Positions 52,906 to 54,688 of a DNA stretch of 54,688 nt are shown here, one piece after another. The stretch is from Desulfarculaceae bacterium (GTDB lineage Bacteria; Desulfobacterota; Desulfarculia; Desulfarculales; Desulfarculaceae), in contig JAIPDO010000022.1 in assembly GCA_021737645.1 (NCBI GenBank), positions 1 to 54,688 of the forward strand. The letters are read 5' to 3'. Both the position numbers and the translations under genes were made by a program. Under the pieces are notes generated by a model. The model was not told the origin of the DNA and made no database searches. It saw only the letters and a list, made by a program, of their open reading frames with translations. Position 1 is the stretch's first letter. Each line of letters starts with the position of its first letter.

Positions 52906-53522
52906 GACAGGGCCTCCTCGATGCCGGCCACCGCGCCCTCGAGCAGCAGAAGCCGGTCGTGTTTGAGGATGTCGTAGACGTTTAGCCCCTCGGCCCTGAG
53001 AACCTTCACCCGGGCCACGTTGCGCCCGCTTTTTTCCACCATCTCGTCGGCGGAGGGGATGACCACCAGGCAATTTGCGGCGGCCAGGTTGCTCAGCACG
53101 GCCACGAAGTCCTTGGTCTTTATGGACTCCAGGTCAAAGCCTCTAAGCACGGTCAGCTTTTCCTCACCCAGCTTGCTGGAGAGAGCCGAACGCAGAGCGG
53201 CCTTTTTGACCTTCTTGGGCACACTGTAGTTGTAGTCGCGGGGCTTGGGACCAAAGATGGTTCCGCCACCACGCCACAGTGGGTTGCGCCGGCTGCCCGA
53301 ACGGGCGCGGCCGGTGCCTTTTTGCCGCCAAGGTTTATGGCCACCGCCACGAACCTCCTTGCGGATTTTGGTGGAGGCGGTTCCGGCGCGGCGCTTTGCG
53401 AGCTGCCAAACCACCACCTCGTGCAGCAGGTGAGGTTTGACCTCGGCCCCAAAGACGGCCTCGGACAGCTCGACCTGGCCGACCTTTTGGTTATTTCGGT
53501 CTAATACATCCAACGTAGGCAT
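52902..53522 (-). CDS. rplD: 50S ribosomal protein L4
   Basis: The 206-residue protein starts at ATG 53522. The tunnel loop has [21 protein letters not shown] followed by [19 protein letters not shown], and the globular part [19 protein letters not shown]. In E. coli L4 represses the S10 operon; no leader for this is visible in the short upstream gaps. Confidence 0.97.
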   Translation of the reverse strand: MPTLDVLDRNNQKVGQVELSEAVFGAEVKPHLLHEVVVWQLAKRRAGTASTKIRKEVRGGGHKPWRQKGTGRARSGSRRNPLWRGGGTIFGPKPRDYNYSVPKKVKKAALRSALSSKLGEEKLTVLRGFDLESIKTKDFVAVLSNLAAANCLVVIPSADEMVEKSGRNVARVKVLRAEGLNVYDILKHDRLLLLEGAVAGIEEALS

Positions 53523-53541
53523 CTTGATCACCTGAGAGTGC

Positions 53542-54162
53542 TTAAGCCTTTTCGATGAAGACGATGCCGCCCCTGGCCCCGGGCACCGCGCCCTTGACCA
53601 AGACCAGGTTGTCCTCGGGGCGAACATCCACCACCTTTAGGTTACGAGCCTGCATGCGCTCGTTACCGTAGCGGCCTGGCATACGACGGCCCTTGACCAC
53701 CCGGGCGGGATCGGCGCTTTGGCCGATGGAGCCGGGCAAGTCGTGGGTGGTGCATCCGTGAGTCTTGCGTCCGCCACTGAAGCCGTGACGCTTGACCACA
53801 CCGGAGAAACCACGTCCCTTGGTGCGCCCGGTCACATTGACCTTTTCGCCGCGGGTAAACATATCCGCGGTGATTTCCTGGCCCACCTGGAACTCGGCGG
53901 TGTCATCAACCTTGAACTCTTTGAGCACCGCCTTGGGGTCAACCCCGGCCTTGGCAAAATGGCCGGCGGCGGGTTTGTTCGCCCGGCTGGCCTTTTTATC
54001 GCCAAAGCCCAGTTGCAGGGCGTTGTACTGCTCATTGTCCGAGGTTTTTACCTGCACCACAGTGCAGGGGCCCACCTGGAGCACCGTTACGGGAACCGCT
54101 TTTCCCTCGTTGAGGAACAGGCGGGTCATCCCGATCTTTTTTCCTATCAATCCCTTGAGCAT
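53542..54162 (-). CDS. rplC: 50S ribosomal protein L3
   Basis: The 206-residue protein has [25 protein letters not shown] at the start and the core-penetrating loop [24 protein letters not shown], followed by [22 protein letters not shown]3 starts 50S assembly. Confidence 0.97.
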   Translation of the reverse strand: MLKGLIGKKIGMTRLFLNEGKAVPVTVLQVGPCTVVQVKTSDNEQYNALQLGFGDKKASRANKPAAGHFAKAGVDPKAVLKEFKVDDTAEFQVGQEITADMFTRGEKVNVTGRTKGRGFSGVVKRHGFSGGRKTHGCTTHDLPGSIGQSADPARVVKGRRMPGRYGNERMQARNLKVVDVRPEDNLVLVKGAVPGARGGIVFIEKA

Positions 54163-54179
54163 GAGTCGCCTCGCGACGC

Positions 54180-54491
54180 TTACAGCTTGATTTCCACATC
54201 CACACCGGCGCTCAAGTCCAGCTTCATCAAGGCGTCCACCGTTTGCTGGGTGGGCTCCAAGATATCAAGCAGGCGCTTGTGGGTGCGGATTTCGAACTGC
54301 TCCCGACTTTTCTTATCAATGTGCGGGGAACGCAGTACGCAGAACTTGTTTATCACCGTGGGCAGCGGGATAGGCCCGGCCACCTTGGCCCCGGTGCGGC
54401 GCGCGGTCTCCACGATCTCGGCTGCGGACTGGTCCAGCAGCTTGTGATCATAGGCCTTGAGCCTAATGCGGATCTTCTGGTTCTGGATCAT
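54180..54491 (-). CDS. rpsJ: 30S ribosomal protein S10
   Basis: The 103-residue protein starts [24 protein letters not shown] after a three-residue lead and has [36 protein letters not shown], the S10 signature including the NusB/NusG-contacting loop. It follows tuf by 59 bases. Confidence 0.97.
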   Translation of the reverse strand: MIQNQKIRIRLKAYDHKLLDQSAAEIVETARRTGAKVAGPIPLPTVINKFCVLRSPHIDKKSREQFEIRTHKRLLDILEPTQQTVDALMKLDLSAGVDVEIKL

Positions 54492-54550
54492 GAGGCCAAC
54501 TCCTCGGCTAACTCTATCTCGCGCGCACTAGCGGCGGACTAAAAGTCTCC

Positions 54551-54688
54551 CTACTCGATGATTTCGCTGACCACGCCGGCGCCGACGGTACGGCCGCCTT
54601 CACGGATGGCAAAGCGAAGCTCTTTTTCCATAGCGATGGGGGTGATAAGGTTGGCCTCGATGGCCACGTTGTCACCGGGCATCACCAT
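54551..54688 (-). CDS. tuf: elongation factor Tu, C-terminal fragment (gene continues beyond window)
   Basis: The last 45 codons read MVMPGDN, then [27 protein letters not shown] and end SEIIE, identical in pattern to the third domain of EF-Tu. The window edge cuts the gene; it is not a pseudogene as far as visible. EF-Tu delivers aminoacyl-tRNA to the ribosome. Confidence 0.96.
   Translation of the reverse strand: MVMPGDNVAIEANLITPIAMEKELRFAIREGGRTVGAGVVSEIIE

Noticed and set aside
1..54688. CRISPR arrays, tRNA or rRNA genes, prophage or integrase genes
   Set aside because: No regularly spaced direct repeats, no tRNA T-loop pattern with a matching acceptor stem, and no phage or integrase-like proteins were seen by eye; a tRNAscan or Infernal search would settle small RNAs.

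Overview
The window looks like chromosomal DNA of a GC-rich, anaerobic, sulfate-respiring Desulfobacterota (former Deltaproteobacteria, perhaps near Desulfarculales). This rests on a tmcA-tmcB-tmcC cytochrome operon, a 2-oxoacid:ferredoxin oxidoreductase, an HdrB/HdrC-type membrane complex, thick Fe-S content and a canonical S10-spc-alpha ribosomal locus. The taxonomic placement is inference; no rRNA gene is present.

Layout. 1-5353: the 5' part of a 2-oxoacid:ferredoxin oxidoreductase alpha/gamma gene (minus), a secreted SMP-30-like beta-propeller (plus), and a two-gene minus-strand unit encoding an HdrB-like protein and a membrane cytochrome b/heme c/4x[4Fe-4S] fusion. 5664-10883: DJ-1/PfpI protein, divergent TrmB-like methyltransferase, TruD, class II photolyase and a divergent DUF523-DUF1722 gene. 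10955-13526: Tmc electron-transfer complex. 13959-14945: REC-GGDEF diguanylate cyclase. 14950-20206: minus-strand operon of two GH57 enzymes plus SfsA. 20431-21840: tandem SagB-type nitroreductase. 21972-26690: four translationally coupled genes of a Gld-like ABC export system. 26704-29135: rpoZ, dnaJ, moaC and a dksA-like gene. 29453-39277: a cell-surface polysaccharide cluster (initiating phosphotransferase, Wzm/Wzt ABC exporter, coiled-coil methyltransferase, two GT4 proteins, a polytopic membrane protein). 39561-54688: thirty minus-strand genes from tuf (truncated by the window edge) to rplQ, including secY, adk, map and rpoA; infA is not in its usual place next to rpmJ.

How they work together. 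The energy genes suggest electrons moving between ferredoxin, the menaquinone pool, periplasmic c-type cytochromes and cytoplasmic CCG-type proteins. In the surface cluster, the Wzt homologue has a C-terminal glycan-recognition domain and lies beside a methyltransferase with a helical N-terminal region, which fits an ABC-dependent O-antigen whose chains are capped before export.

Non-coding highlights. There is an interspersed ~120 bp dyad repeat with four full copies and one half copy, all just downstream of genes. A 248 bp MITE-like element with 18 bp terminal inverted repeats encloses one copy. Three intrinsic terminators and several candidate promoters are listed. No tRNA, rRNA, CRISPR array, intact insertion sequence or prophage was seen. 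The strongest candidate for something unusual is the membrane fusion protein at 3692-5353, which has a periplasmic heme c site, a membrane cytochrome b and four cytoplasmic [4Fe-4S] sites in one chain coupled to an HdrB subunit.
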